DNA of 64,000 nt from Trissonchulus latispiculum (taxonomy: Eukaryota; Nematoda; Enoplea; Enoplida; Ironidae). This document shows, piece after piece, positions 46,401 through 60,100 of the stretch. Both the position numbers and the translations under genes were made by a program. Location: assembly GCA_030248195.1 (NCBI GenBank), contig JASAND010021278.1, positions 1 through 64,000 of the forward strand, in the 5' to 3' direction. Positions within the stretch are counted from its first letter, which is position 1, and each line of letters starts with the position of its first letter. Under the pieces are notes generated by a model. It made no database searches. It saw only the letters and a program-made list of their open reading frames with translations, and had not been told where the DNA came from.

Positions 46401-49400
46401 CCAAGAGTACGTAATAACTGTTGGATTATGCCCTATTGGTATGGTGCAAATAATCAAGGGTCTTTTGGGGAAGAGTTAAGAGCTACAAAAGAGTTAATTT
46501 TATCTCTGCTCTTCTCTACTCTATCCTACTTTATCGGGAAAGGCCCTAAGATTGTGCTGCAACGTGCAAAATTTTGAAGAAACAAGGAAAATAAAATTCT
46601 GACTTACGAAATTCTGACTAATGAAATTCTGACTAATGAAATTCTGACAAATGAAATTCTGACTAATGAAATTCTGACTAATGAAATTCTGACTTACGAA
46701 ATTCTGACAAATGAAAGCTCAACGTACATGAGGTTCAAAATTTAAGTTGTGACTAATGAAATTCTAACTAACGAAATTCTGACTAATGAAATTCTGACTA
46801 ATACGATTCTGACTGCTGAAAGTAGACGGTTAACAGTCAGCCGATACGATGATGATGATTATGATGATGATGATGATTGGAGTGTTTAAATATCTAAAAA
46901 CTATTGAAACAGTCAAGTTCTGATCTGGCTATTAAATGTATAAGTCTGATAGTAGCAAGTAGTCGCTACACTTTATTGGCGACGAGTAAATTCTGATTTT
47001 GATTTGGTGGAAGCGTTCGTGATGGCAGAACGCACGTTGGGTCGCATCGATCCTTTTGGCTTTGACTCCATTCAGTGGGTGTCGTATGTGGAGCAAATGG
47101 AAGAGTACTTTATAGCCAATAATATCAGAGAAGAACGCACTCAAGTGGCTATACTCTTGAGTGTGGTGGGTCCAAAAACCTATGAACTTCTAAAGGACAT
47201 TGCAGCCCAGCCAAGCCGAACTCTAAAAGATTTCAAGAATTGGTAGACTTGCTCCAGAATCATTTCCAACCAAAGCCAGTGGTTATAGCGGAGCGCTATC
47301 AATTTCATCAGGCAAAGCAACATTCTGGTGAAAACGTTTCGGAGTTTTTGGCAAGATTACGGAAGTTGGCCAAGTTCTGCGAGTTTGGTGAATTTCTAGA
47401 CCAAGCTCTACGCGACCAACTCGTTTGCAGATTAAAGAATGACACTATCCGGACAATGCTTCTTAGTGAAAGAGATCTGACATTAGATAAAGCTTATTCC
47501 GTATCAAAAAGTATGGAAACTGCCTCTTCCGACGCTGGGAAAATCAGTGGCTATAACAATGTCCTGCATAAAGTGCACCTCTCGAACAGAAAACCAACAA
47601 AGGTTTTGCCTAAATCTTCCAAGGATAAAAGTTCCAATTTTCAGAGGCAATGTTTCCGCTGCGGAAAAATGGATCATTCCCCAAGAGAGTGTCCTTTCTT
47701 AAAGCAGTCCTGCCATAAATGCCGCAAAGAGGGGCATACAGCCCGAATGTGTCATACAAAGCAGAAGTCTATTAATGAATTGAGCGACACAGAAGAACTC
47801 AGCAGTATCATCGATGACGTTCTGGGAATCGAATGCAACCAGATGAATGAAACGACCGTCCTAAAAGTAATGATCGATGTAAAGCTTCAAAACCACCCAG
47901 TTACAATGGAGTTTGATACTGGGGCTGCTGTTACAGTGGGGCTAATACCTTTGGAAATCCGACCTATCACCAAACAACTAAAGTCTGCTACAGGTCATGT
48001 CCTGTCTTTGAAAGGTAAAGCATGTGTTAAAGTCGAGTTTCTAGACAAGTGTTATAATCTAGATGCCTACATTGGTAACAAGTCATGTCCAGCACTTTTA
48101 GGCAGAAGCTGGATTGTAAAGCTTTTTGGTAAAAACTGGGTTAAAAGTCTTGTTGCGAGTCAAAATCAACTTGAAAGTAAAGACTCCAGTCCCAACCCAA
48201 AGCTGACAAAACTACTGGCCGAGTTTAAAGATTCTTTCTTCAAGGACGGTTTAGGATTGGTTAAAGACTACCAAGCGCACTTAACTCTGAAAGAAAATGT
48301 TACGCTCAAGTTTTTCAAACCAAGACCGGTCCCGTTCGCTTATAAAGACAAAGTCTCAGAAGTCTTAGAAAGAATGGAACGCGACGGTCAAATTGAGAAG
48401 GTAGCAAATAGTGAATGGGCTACTCCCACTGTCAATGTATCCAAACCTGATGGGGACATCCGGATATGCGGCGACTGCAAAGTTACACTTAATCCCGCAT
48501 TAAGAATGGATTGGCACCCACTTCCTAGCCCTGAAGAATGCTTCCACGCCATGATCGGAGGGCAAAAGTTCACAAAATTGGATCTTTCACAAGCCTACAA
48601 CCAGTTGAGTTTAGACGAAGAATCAAAGGATTTAACTACCATGAATACAATAAAAGGTCTTTACCGTTGGCTCAGACTCCCCTTTGGAATATCATCTAGC
48701 CCAGCTATATTTCAAAGTCTGATGGACAAAGTTCTACAAGGAATTCCTGGGGTGGTATGGTATTTAGACGACATCCTGATCACAGGAAAAGACGAAGATG
48801 AGCATCTGGCGCGACTGAAAGAAGTTCTTGGAAGGCTGAGTCAACGAGGCTTCCGGGGACGCTTGAGTAAATGCTGTTTTTTTTGAAGATGGTGTCGATT
48901 ACCTTGGGTTCTTCATCGACAAAAACGGCATACATCCACAAGAGAAAAAAGTGGAAGCCATTAAAAAGATGCCAGTTCCAAAGTCAGTCAAGGAGTTAGA
49001 AAGTTTCATTGGTGGCATAAACAACTATGCAAGATTTGTGCCAAACATGGCAACTCTAGCTGCTCCATTGAATAATCTAAGACACAAAGATGTTCAGTGG
49101 CAACGGCGTGAAGCGGAAGGAACTGCGTTTCAAAGACTCAAGGACTCAATCTCCAATAACAGTCTTTTGCTTCACTACAATCCCAGAGCACCTTTGAAAC
49201 TAGACTGCGATGCCTCTTCTGTAGGGCTGGGCGCAGTTCTTTCACAGGTGGGTCCCTAGGGAAAAGAAAGGCCAGTGGTTTTCATTTCACGAAGCCTCAC
49301 ACAAAGCCGAACGGAATTATTCACAGATTGAGAAAGAAGTGTTAGCGATTGTGTGGTCCATTAAAAAGTTACATAATATGTAGCGGGAAGACAGTTTCAA

Positions 49401-51043
49401 CTGGTAACCGATCACCGACCCTTGGTGGCGGTGTTTCATCCGCAAAAAGGTATTCCTCAGCATGCTGCAAGTCGTCTTCAGCGCTGGGCCACAATTCTAA
49501 TGGGGTACCAGTACCAAATCCAGTATCGGTCAACCAGAGAACACGCAAATGCGGATTTCCTGTCACGACTGCCCTTGCCAGAAGCAGAAAAAGAGTCTAA
49601 GTCATCTAAGGATGTGCCCTCGATTTTTCTTGATAAAGTGAATCAGATTTATCTGACAGCTGCTCAGCTTCAACAAGCCTCAAAGAAGGATTTGGAGTTG
49701 GCACAAGTGATGGCATTTGTGCAGAAAGGATGGCCGGAGAAGATTGATAATACGCTGGAACCATTCAAACGCCGGAGAAATGATTTATCAATGGAGCACG
49801 GCTCATTGGTATGGGGCTCTCGAATGGTCATTCCACGGAATCTGAGAGCTTTCGTACTGAAATTACTTCATACAGGTCACCTGGGCATGGCCATAATGAA
49901 GGCGCTGGCCAGATCGTACGTATGGTGGCCAGTCATTGATAAAGACATCGAAGATACCGTGAGAAGTTGCCACCTGTGTCAAGAACACCAAGATTCTCCC
50001 CCAAAGTGTTTACACCCATGGATGTCTCCAACAAAACCCTGGCAGTGCATCCATGTGGATTTTGCAGGACCATTCTTGGGAAAAATGTGGCTTGTGGTCA
50101 TTGACAGTTTCTCCAAATGGCCAGAAGTTAAAATGATGACAAAGAGCACTTTTAAAGCAACTATACAGATGTTAACAGAAATCTTCTCTCAACAGGGATT
50201 TCCAGAACAACTGATATCCGACAATGGGCCCAACTTCACATCAGCAGAATTCCAAGATTTTCTTGCTTCAAAAGCAATACTACAGATCACAAGTCCTCCA
50301 TATCATCCCCAAAGTAATGGACAAGCCGAAAATTTCATCAGAACCTTTAAAAAAGCTATGAAGAAAACCGGGAAAGAACAAGACTTGAGTCTCGCCTTGG
50401 CTGAGTTCCTGCTGCACTACAGAATTACTCCACATGCAGTTACAAGGAAGACTCCGTCAGAACTCCTCATCGGCAGAACCCTGCGCAACAGCTTCAGTAT
50501 CCTGCGCCCCACACCTACTGTAGAGAGAAGAGTAGGGCTCGGTAAGCTAAAAAGAACATTCGAACCAAACTCTCCAGTGTGGGTCCGTTCCTTTGGAAAA
50601 TATTCATCAAAATGGGTAAACGGAATCATTGTACAACGTGTGGGAAAGGTTGTGTACAAAGTCCAAGTTGGGTCGCAGATCTGGAACCGTCACGTGGATC
50701 AACTACGCTTCCGGGTAAACGGCGGTGTCCCTTCAGACGATTACCCTATTCAGGACGCGACTCCTGCCGACTTTCCTATGGAACCACCACCTGCTGTTTT
50801 GCTTGAACCCGCCTCGCCTCCTCGTAGATATCCTATGAGGGACCGCAGACGTCCTTTGTCCTTTTTACCAAACAGCGACAAGGGCTTTGTTCGCCCGGAT
50901 TAAACATTAACTGGAATTACAAGAAGTTTTGGAAGGGAAGAAAATGGAGTGTTTAAATGTCTAAAAACTATTGAAACAGTCAAGTTCTGATCTGGCTATT
51001 AAATGTATAAGTCTGATAGTAGCAAGTAGTCGCTACACTTTAT

Positions 51044-51114
<71 letters not shown>

Positions 51115-54100
51115 ATGATGATGATGATGATAATGATGATGACAGTGCACGTGCGAGCGGTCTTATGTATCATTCAAAAGATCAACAAATACAAAAGCTC
51201 TAATAAACGGAAAATCATAGAAAATAGTTTGGAATTACATGAAAACCTTTTTGAAACTGTTGAAAAACCGTTTTGAAACCTCGCACTTTGGAATGAATTT
51301 TCCACTTTGGTGATAAATATTGCCGTATAAAATATTATTAGTAACAGGTTAGGCTCTTTAATTTTGAAAAACACGATTTTCTAAGTAAGAAGTGAGAAAT
51401 GCATTCCTGCCCAACTACAAATTATAGTCCGTTTTAAGGACGGTGATTTAACATAATGAACTAATACCCAGAATGTTACTATATGTTACTAATTATTTAT
51501 TAAATAATAAATATTAATTCATTTGTAAATTGTGTATACGAACTCTGCCGGCAGGCCCTTCCAGGAACATCGGGCGGCGATATATCAATAAATCCAGGTT
51601 TGCATTCGCATGTGTACAGGTGGTACTTATCGATGCAAATAGCGTTTTCGTCACAGTCATTTGTATCCGGCGATATACACTCATTCACTCCTGAAATACA
51701 ACAGCTAGCATATCAGATTACTAGTGAATTGTCCACTCGGAGTACATATTGCTCGTATTGCCGGTGTTATAGTTTGACAAAGGGGTTTGTTAGGATTTTA
51801 TCTGTCTGCTGGTTACACCTAATGTCTTCGTTAAACGTTAATATTCGGTTCCTAATTTCTGAAACACGGAACATCTCCAGTGCCCAAAGTATCCCCAGTG
51901 CCTACCAAAATTTCGTTTATATCGTATAGAGCGAGCGTTGACCACTGTTGACCCCGCAGGTCACACGTGTTGACCTACATCCCATACCCAACCCGACCCG
52001 CGGGTACCCGTGACCCACTTTCTGCTCTGGAACAGAGACCTTCTCAGCATTTGTGTGTTTGACTACAGTTCGCATGATTTTCAGCATTGACATTTTTATT
52101 TTTCAGCAATTTACATTTTAACAATTTTTGAATTTTCCATTTTTCAATCACTGAAAATTTGAATTTTCAATCACAATTCACTGAAGCGATCAATGATCAA
52201 AGACAAGACAAGCCGATTTACCGTATTCATTGATACACACATGACCAGGATTATTTGGATTGTCGTCGCGATACCGGTTTGGACAAGTGCAAACACATCG
52301 TGAAGTGAGCTCCTCAACCAATGCCATTGGATGACAAGTATGCCGAATGCATGCACCTGAAATTAGAGCAAAGTATAGTATAACTCTTGTACAACTAGAA
52401 AAGAAATATATAAAAAAAGTGGCGGTTAACTGAGTTCTGTACATACTAAGCTGCTAGCTCGAATCCGGCAATAACTAGGAATGAATATAAAAAAGGAAGA
52501 AATCAAATTGATCATTGAACAAAGGATTTCGTGCAACCACAGGCCACAAATCGTCAAACACCAAATACAGTTTGTGCAGAATACAAAAAGTTTGTTCCAA
52601 TATTGCATGATACGTCTTTTCTTGCTATGAGAGCTGTTAAATCTGGGGGCGTGACTTTAAAAAATACTTATTTGGCTGAATTGACTACTCAAGCTATGAT
52701 GTTTATTAATTTTACCAAAAGGATTATACTGCCAACGTCCGACTTCAAGATCGGTTGATCCTATGAAATAGCCATTTCCTTTCAGTTTATTCCACAACTC
52801 AGTCCACAGAACTTCCGGATTTTGTATTTTTCCCGCTTCAGTGTAAACGGTGAAATTGAAAAATCCACCGTCAGTCCAGCTTCCGTTAATCTTGGAAGGC
52901 TCTGTTATGGTCACAATTTCGTTTCCGATATAGTACGGATTCAAGGTGCTTCCTGTGTACACATCGTTAATCTGAAAACAACGTTCATTATAAATGCCAC
53001 TTAAAACAGCGTCGTATTAAATGTTACAACAACAGTGGTCCCTTATATGCAGGAAGATTTCAACATTCCTTTTCGTTCCGGGAAAATTGTTCCTTTTCCT
53101 ATTTTGACAGTTTCCTGTAGTCTCACTCAATCAGCGCTTCGCTTGCAATTACTCTGATGTTTCCAGGCAGACTGCCTTGCATACACACTTACGCCTTTGA
53201 CAAACTTGTCGTGAATTCTTTCGTAAGAGTCGGTGCCAGGTCTGAGATCTTGTGGGAATCGAATTGGTTTTCCACCTTCTTTCACGACATGCAACAATAA
53301 TTGGAAACCTTGAACCTCTGAAATAAAAATAGAATAGAATGTACAGGAAAGGCGTAACGATTTTTCGGTGTTGTTCGTAAAAGATGAAGATATTTCTAAA
53401 AAAACTAGTGCTTAAGTCAGAGGTTCATTTTGGCTAAAAAATTGGTTATATTCAAAAGCCCTTACGGACGCAGACATCATCTTTGGTCTTGCGACCGAAA
53501 CCAAAAGCGCAGCCGCAGATTCGCTCGCTGATGCAGACTTCATTCAGATCAGGACGACACTGCTCTTTGCCACAGAGTTGAATTGGTTCTAAAATCAACC
53601 GCATAAAATGGTACAACCTAATTACTAGATCGGGTCACCGTCTTGTAGAGATGAGGACGAGCCGGGATTTTCCGGCTCGGCTCGGCTCGGTTCGGGAGAA
53701 AATGTGGTCGCCTCGGCTCGGCTCGGCTCGCGGGCATACACGGCTCGGCTCGGCTCGGCTCGGCTCAGAAGAATATTGAAAGTGGGCCGGCTCGGCTCGG
53801 CTCGCCCAGCTTGAAATTTGAAATTTGACCGGTTCCACCGAATTGTGGATTTTCTTCCTTGTTTTTGACAAAAGGCCTGAAAACAGCTGTCTAGCTTTCG
53901 TGTACCAGTGTGAATCACCACAATTCCATTTTTACCGAGACACTGCGAGCAGCAGAGTCTACGATTATAAGGTTTAGTGATATTGATATTTGGTAAATGT
54001 ATATTCTACGAAAGTGGGCGGGGGCCCATTCATGCTTGTTTTGCTTAAAATTTTATTTTATTCTATATATACAATATGGAAAGCAATCAGTGATAAACGC

Positions 54101-57100
54101 CGAAAAAATCACGAGGAAACGTTTTGTTTTCCGCAGTCTTTTGGAAAGGCATAATCTGATAAATTGCAAAATGCTTCAGAACTCAGCAATGAAATTCAGA
54201 ATTCTTTCACATTATTTTTTCAATTTTAGAAAATTTCAAATCCTCTAATTGCTCTCTGCCGATCGTAGCCATAATAGTAGTCAACTGTAATTATGCAGAA
54301 TAATTTTAAACTCTAAATTAATAGTAAGTATTTCTGGTATATAATCAGCACTTTTACAACCTTTTCTGCTATCTGATAGATTACTACCAAAACCCAAAGC
54401 CACAGTAGTAAGAAAATGCAAATTTTAATTGTAATATTTTTGATAATACTAAATATGACACGTTGAAAAAACTAAGTCAAAATGTTTCCTTATAACTACA
54501 CCATACATAGGTTGACTTCAAGCACAGCCTAACGTTTAAACTAAGTTGGCGTGGAAGGAAGGTATGAATAAAGACAAGGAAAAACAGAAAATTAGACGAC
54601 AAAGTTGAACACAGAAAACAGAATTCATTGATTTAGTTGACTATTTTGTTTGTACAAATTCGGAAGTAATTACAGTGAACTTAAAATTTTTCGATAGGGT
54701 CGGCTCGGCTCGGCTCGGCTCGGCTCGGAGTTTCAATTCTCCGGCTCGGCTCGGAGTTTCAATTCTCCGGCTCGGCTCGGCTCGGGAGAAATTGTTGCCG
54801 GCTCGGCTCGGCTCGGCTCGCGAGCCGAGCCGAGCCGGGCCGCGAGCCAAAATCCTCATATCTACCGTCTTGGAGGCTCAACCCAGTCAAACCTATAAAA
54901 TCCTTAAGTTTCGAATTTTTCATTTTTGACTTATTCAGGCTTCCCCCCCCCCTGAAAGCTGCAATCAATCAATCTTGCAAGACTATATTGACTGGTTACT
55001 TACTCAAGCCTGGTTGCCAGGGATTGATGTAGAGATCAGTTCCACCGACAGAGTAGCCATATTTGTCGATGATGAGACGGAGCATTTCATCATAGATAAG
55101 CTGCTTTTGCCCAGCCAATTCTGGTGTCATGTGAACTTTGAAGTTAAACCAGAGACCTCCACTCAGCGTTCTGTTCATTGAACGAGGATTCAAAATTTCA
55201 ACCACGTCTGTATTTACAAATCTGTCACTGAAAATACTCCCGTCGAAAACGTTACGGATCTAGAACAATGATAAACATATAAACATTTGTAACACGCTTT
55301 CATGTTTTAACGATTAACAGATTTATTCCAGCATATTTTATTAGCATTTTTCGATTTTTAAAATCCTTTGACCTTGCTTTATATCTTTGGCAAGATTAAT
55401 ACTGCCTGCCCAAAATACACTTGATAGAAAATGGTTTAGTTTTCATTTTCGGGACCGCTTAGGCATCAGCTTTAACGAAGTAAAAACTGGTCTTCTAGTT
55501 CTGAAAGTAGATTTTTTCGAAAAAATTATCACCCAAAATTTTAAAGGTAATTTCTCAGAAATTCCGTTGATTTATGCTTACGGCATACAATACAAGCTCT
55601 TCCGAAAATACCGAACATTCCGAAATGAATTAACCATTTATTGAATTTCTAGTTACAGAAACTTACTCCTTCATTGAAAACACTGGATATTTCTAGGTAT
55701 CTTGGACTGTCCTGATCAGCGTAACTGAGAGTCCAGAAAATGGGTTCTTCTTCTCGTCTGATTACAATCAATGGGAATTCAAAGACGATTACTTCTAAAC
55801 GTGAAACGTAGTATAACAACTACATACATAAGGGAATTGATTGACAAAATCGAGAACCCGTAAGTCGAGAACTGAGTACTGAAAACAATAATGTGGTTGA
55901 TGAGAAAACAGTCGAAAGCTTTCGCGTGTAATATGAAAGTAGATGTTTGCGTAGAAACAGCAACAGTCAAAAAGGCAGTCTAGGGATAACGCGGCTGCAA
56001 CAAGTTCAGTTTTAGTTTTGGCTCTAGTGCTTTCTTGGCCTTATTGTGTCATTTCTCAGCGACTAACCGACGCAAATATCAGACTCCGTTCTTCTATCAT
56101 AGTTTGGCGGGCAGGTGCAGACTCCGCCCCTACAGACTTCACCAAGTCCTGGCTTACAGTAAAGACCGGGAGCGCAGAAAATTCCAGGAGGCGTCGTTGG
56201 TGTAGAAGTTGGTGTGGGAGAAACTAAAATGCATAAAGAGTTGCATTCACAAAAAACTAAATAGCTAAATTAAACTAAACTAAAGCTTTTCAAAAATCTA
56301 ATTGTGACACTATCTCTAAATCTGTTTAGTCCGGTCAAAATTTCGAAAGATTGATAACAATAGTGTAGGGGAAGAAGCCATAGAAACATTGATAAGTCTA
56401 ATGTGGAAGTTCAGCTGATTGCCGGCTTCTGTTGTGGTCTTGCATGTCTGACCTCGAAGCAGAAAGGTCGTGGTACGATCCCTTGCCGGGCAAAATCTTT
56501 ACTTTCTATCCTGAGCAAAAAGTTTAATCATCTCTTCCCTTCTCTCTCCTAGCTCCTAAGGTCCTGGTTTCGCGTGTACAACGGTGTCAGAGGCCCTCGG
56601 TAGGGGCTATTTTCCTACAATAGCATAATCGATTAGAAAATTGCTCAGAGTGTTTAAAGCAAGCCCGTCATTAAAGCTTTCTTCGCATGGTGTGAATAAA
56701 GAGTTGTAACATTCTTACATATGCAGGGGTCGCTGGTACTGTTTCGACCATATCCTGGTCTGCATTGACACTTTCCACTGACGCAAGTTTCTCCCAGCCA
56801 AGGTTTGCAGTAGACTCCTGTGCTGCATAGTTCACCTGGGTCCGGTGTTGCCGGCTTAACGGTGCCGACATCTGAAAAAAGTGTTGCACAAATAAATGCT
56901 GTGGCAAGTATAATCGAGTGAGAGTTGTTTTCCACCGCAACTTATATAACTTATGACAGCAGCAGAATAGTGATGGTAATTCTTGGCATGAGCTACTTCC
57001 GCGATACTCCTATTTGTTTACGATTTGTAAGGTACGATAACACAGGATTAAGGAAGCTGTGTCATAGCAAGTCTACAAACAGTCTCCTGTGATTGGTTAA

Positions 57101-60100
57101 TTGGTGTTCCCACCGCCGGTTATTCAGTCTATTCAATCAGAGCTATGCTAAAAAACTTACATTGCTAGGAGGAGAGATTGGGAACTCAAGTTCCCAAGTT
57201 CCCCTGTGGGAACTCCAATATTGGATGTATTGGATGCATTGGATGTATTCCACATATTGATCTCCCAATATGGTGGCTGCACAGCTATTGTGTTGTAATT
57301 GTTGTAATCCTATTTTAATTTTGTAATTTGTAATCCCAGACCCTTTTGTAACCCCGGAACAATAATGACCAGCGTTTTTGTTGCTTCAGCAAAAACAATC
57401 CGTCACTATACAGCACTCATTTCGAAGTTTGGTGACAGACTGCAAAAAAGCCGTAAGAAAAATTTATTTAGACAACTCTTACATTGGCACGCTTCGTCGT
57501 CATTGTCTCGATCGTAACCAAAGGGGCAGACACATTTGTTGTCCACACAAATTTCACCAAAGGCATACTTGCAAAAAATGCTTCCACACGGCAGACCTGG
57601 AGGGGTTGGTGGAATCGTTGGAATCACTGAAAGCAACCATAGGTATACTGCAATTAATTAGCATAATTAGCATAATTACATCATATAAAATATTAGTTTA
57701 GTTTTACACTAGGGTTAAAGACTACTCTAAGTTCCCAAAGCAGTTGAGTCTAACATGAGTGCAGACGCTACATCTTACGTGTACACAGGTCCTTATTGCT
57801 ATTCCGGCCATAACCTTCCGGGCACACACAGCGATTATTGATACACTTTTCTCCTAAAGCTTCTAGACAGAAATCGTTTCCACAAGGAATTCCTGGCGTG
57901 GTTGTGGTCGTTGTTGTAGAGGTAGTTGTGGTTCCTGAATTTATTAGTGAAACAGATGTGCTTGGTATTCTATGCTTCACATAACTTGCACATGTTAATA
58001 GGTCGGAGACCATTTATAATGCGTAGGATTAAATTCAAGGATTGATTACGTAACTAAACGCTTTCAGTTTAAGTCAACGTTAACTGAATATTAAATTAAA
58101 TTAAACTAAATTAAATTAATTTAAATTAAATTAATCTAAATTAAATTAAATTCCTAATTGCTAACTTGTTAATTAAATTAAATTAAATTAAATTGAATTA
58201 TTAAATTTAATTAAATGAAATTAAATATAAGATTACGTAAACATTGCACATACTTCGGCATGGTTGATCATTTCGTTCTCGCCCGAACCCGAAGGCGCAG
58301 CCGCAAGTATTCCCTCCGATGCAAATTTCATTGAGGTCTTCGTCACAGAACCTTCCCTGACCACAAGGAATGCCCGGTGGAGCGGTTGTAGTTGTAGTAG
58401 GTATTGCTAAAATGGGAGTAGAATTTGTTGATGTTAGGCAAATGGTTGGCAGAGATTTAGTAGCTTATTCTCTAAACTTTGGAATGTTAATCGACTTTCA
58501 TTGACGGCAAGGCAGGTATTGTCCACTCTGCAACTGTAACCTAGCTACAACTTGAACTCTTAAGGCTAAAAGCCGCTGAGTTATTTTAACTATCGCATGC
58601 TAACCGCAAACAGCTTTTAAACAGCTCAGTTTTTTAAGCATAATAGTTTTGCTATCCCAGTTTTAATGGACACTTACGTTGGCAAAGATCTCCAGATCTT
58701 TGGCGTGTGAATCCTTCCTGACAGGCACAACGGTTTCCGTCAACGCAAATCTCTCCAAGGTCCGGATTGCAGTACAAGCCAGCTCTGCACAGGATACCGT
58801 AAGGGGTTGTTGTGGTGGTTGTTGTGGTTGTCGTTGTTGTTACTTGAAATAAAACAATGAACTATGTTGCCAATGTTCCCTCTAAAAGTATCACCTTGTA
58901 ACAAAAATGCGGACACACATTCATTAATTTCCCATTAGCCTCATCACTAGCTAGTAGGATCGCTTTTTGCAACCCTTTCGGGATATTAGCTGCCTGTATG
59001 AGCAATATTGGATTTTAATAACCTTCTTCTTGTTGTCCGTCCAAATTTAGCCAGATTAAGTACATATTATCTTGAGGATCCGATCCGCTACGCGCCTGGA
59101 GTGTTGCTGCTCAATTTTGGTTAAGTTCCGATTTTAAATTAATATATTTGTTTAAGTATATGCGTGGATAATATAGGCCATCTTGGGTGTAGGTAGGGAA
59201 AACCATGGATTTGTATTATTTAGGAGTCTCATTTTATGAAGTCTAAAAAGGATTCTTTCATAAACATGGATGATATTCTGACGAATTAAACATATCTGAA
59301 TATAACTATGTCGGTTTATTTAGCCAGGACTTCCTTTAGTAGATTCGGTATTCTAGCTTGGTCGTATGCGCCTTGGCAGTATACACTGCACTTCTGGGGT
59401 GGACGGCTCTGGCAGCAATGACATGGTCTGGTATGGATGGCTGATTGTTTTGGAAGGCTGAAGCCTAACGTTAGCTAAGTTACATTAATTTGATGCGATT
59501 TTGTTAGCGTATCTAATCTTAGGTGCATCGGTTTTTAGTCTGAAGACGACAGAATACTGATTCAGGTGACCTTAGGCAGTTAGTACTTAGCAGACACTGG
59601 TCTCCTGTTTGAATTTAAGTATATATATTATTTTTCAAATTTAGCAATAGGGTGCTGGATTGGGGAAGCCATGTCATGTGGGGTGAAAAAGGTCCCCATG
59701 TTTCTATTGCAACTTCGAAATCCAGCTGAGTGTATATAAACTAATGAGGATAAGATATAACAGATTTTCCTAGCAGTCCTATTTGAGTGCTCGGCCACAC
59801 CTTTCCCCTTTCTGCTTCACTTCTTCTTCTTGCTTTCCCTGTCTCCCCTTTTTTGGTCCTGCATCCTCCGATCGGGTATACAGCTTTCAGCCATTCTAGT
59901 CCCTATTGATATGCGGGTGGCAATCGTTATCGGCATTTAAGGTGCTGGTTCGGGTATTTGCAGCAAATTTTATGTAATTTCCTGTGACTGTAATTTGCTC
60001 AATTTTTGGAGTTCAACAATAATTTTTATATCATTTTAAAGCTTAGAATGTGCTTGTTACAACTAGGTGCAGTATAGCTGTCTCATTTCAACTCTTCGGC

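Larger units (their letters stand above)
46878..51044 (+). mobile_element. Mag-like Gypsy retrotransposon inside a GAT microsatellite
   Basis: The element is 4,167 bp. The 100-bp LTRs at 46878-46977 and 50945-51044 start TGGAGTGTTTAAA and end CACTTTATT, differing at one position. TTGGCGACGAG immediately after the first LTR is the priming region typical of the mag lineage (serine tRNA type). A polypurine tract, GGAAGGGAAGAAAA (50931-50944), abuts the second LTR. GAT/ATG repeats lie on both flanks, so a target duplication cannot be distinguished. The coding region has several frameshifts. It sits in the 5.7 kb intron of the EGF/SEA gene, opposite in orientation to the gene. Confidence 0.93.

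Noticed and set aside
45980..46815. Possible CRISPR-like array of spaced 15-bp repeats
   Set aside because: The repeats are contiguous or irregularly spaced, too short, and the context is an animal intron.
50971..51276. Open frame with a long run of methionines
   Set aside because: It is a reading of the GAT/ATG microsatellite and the LTR edge, not a protein.
53625..54968. Frames rich in Ala-Glu-Pro-Ser-Arg on both strands
   Set aside because: They are produced by the GGCTC/GAGCC pentamer arrays of the hAT-like element.
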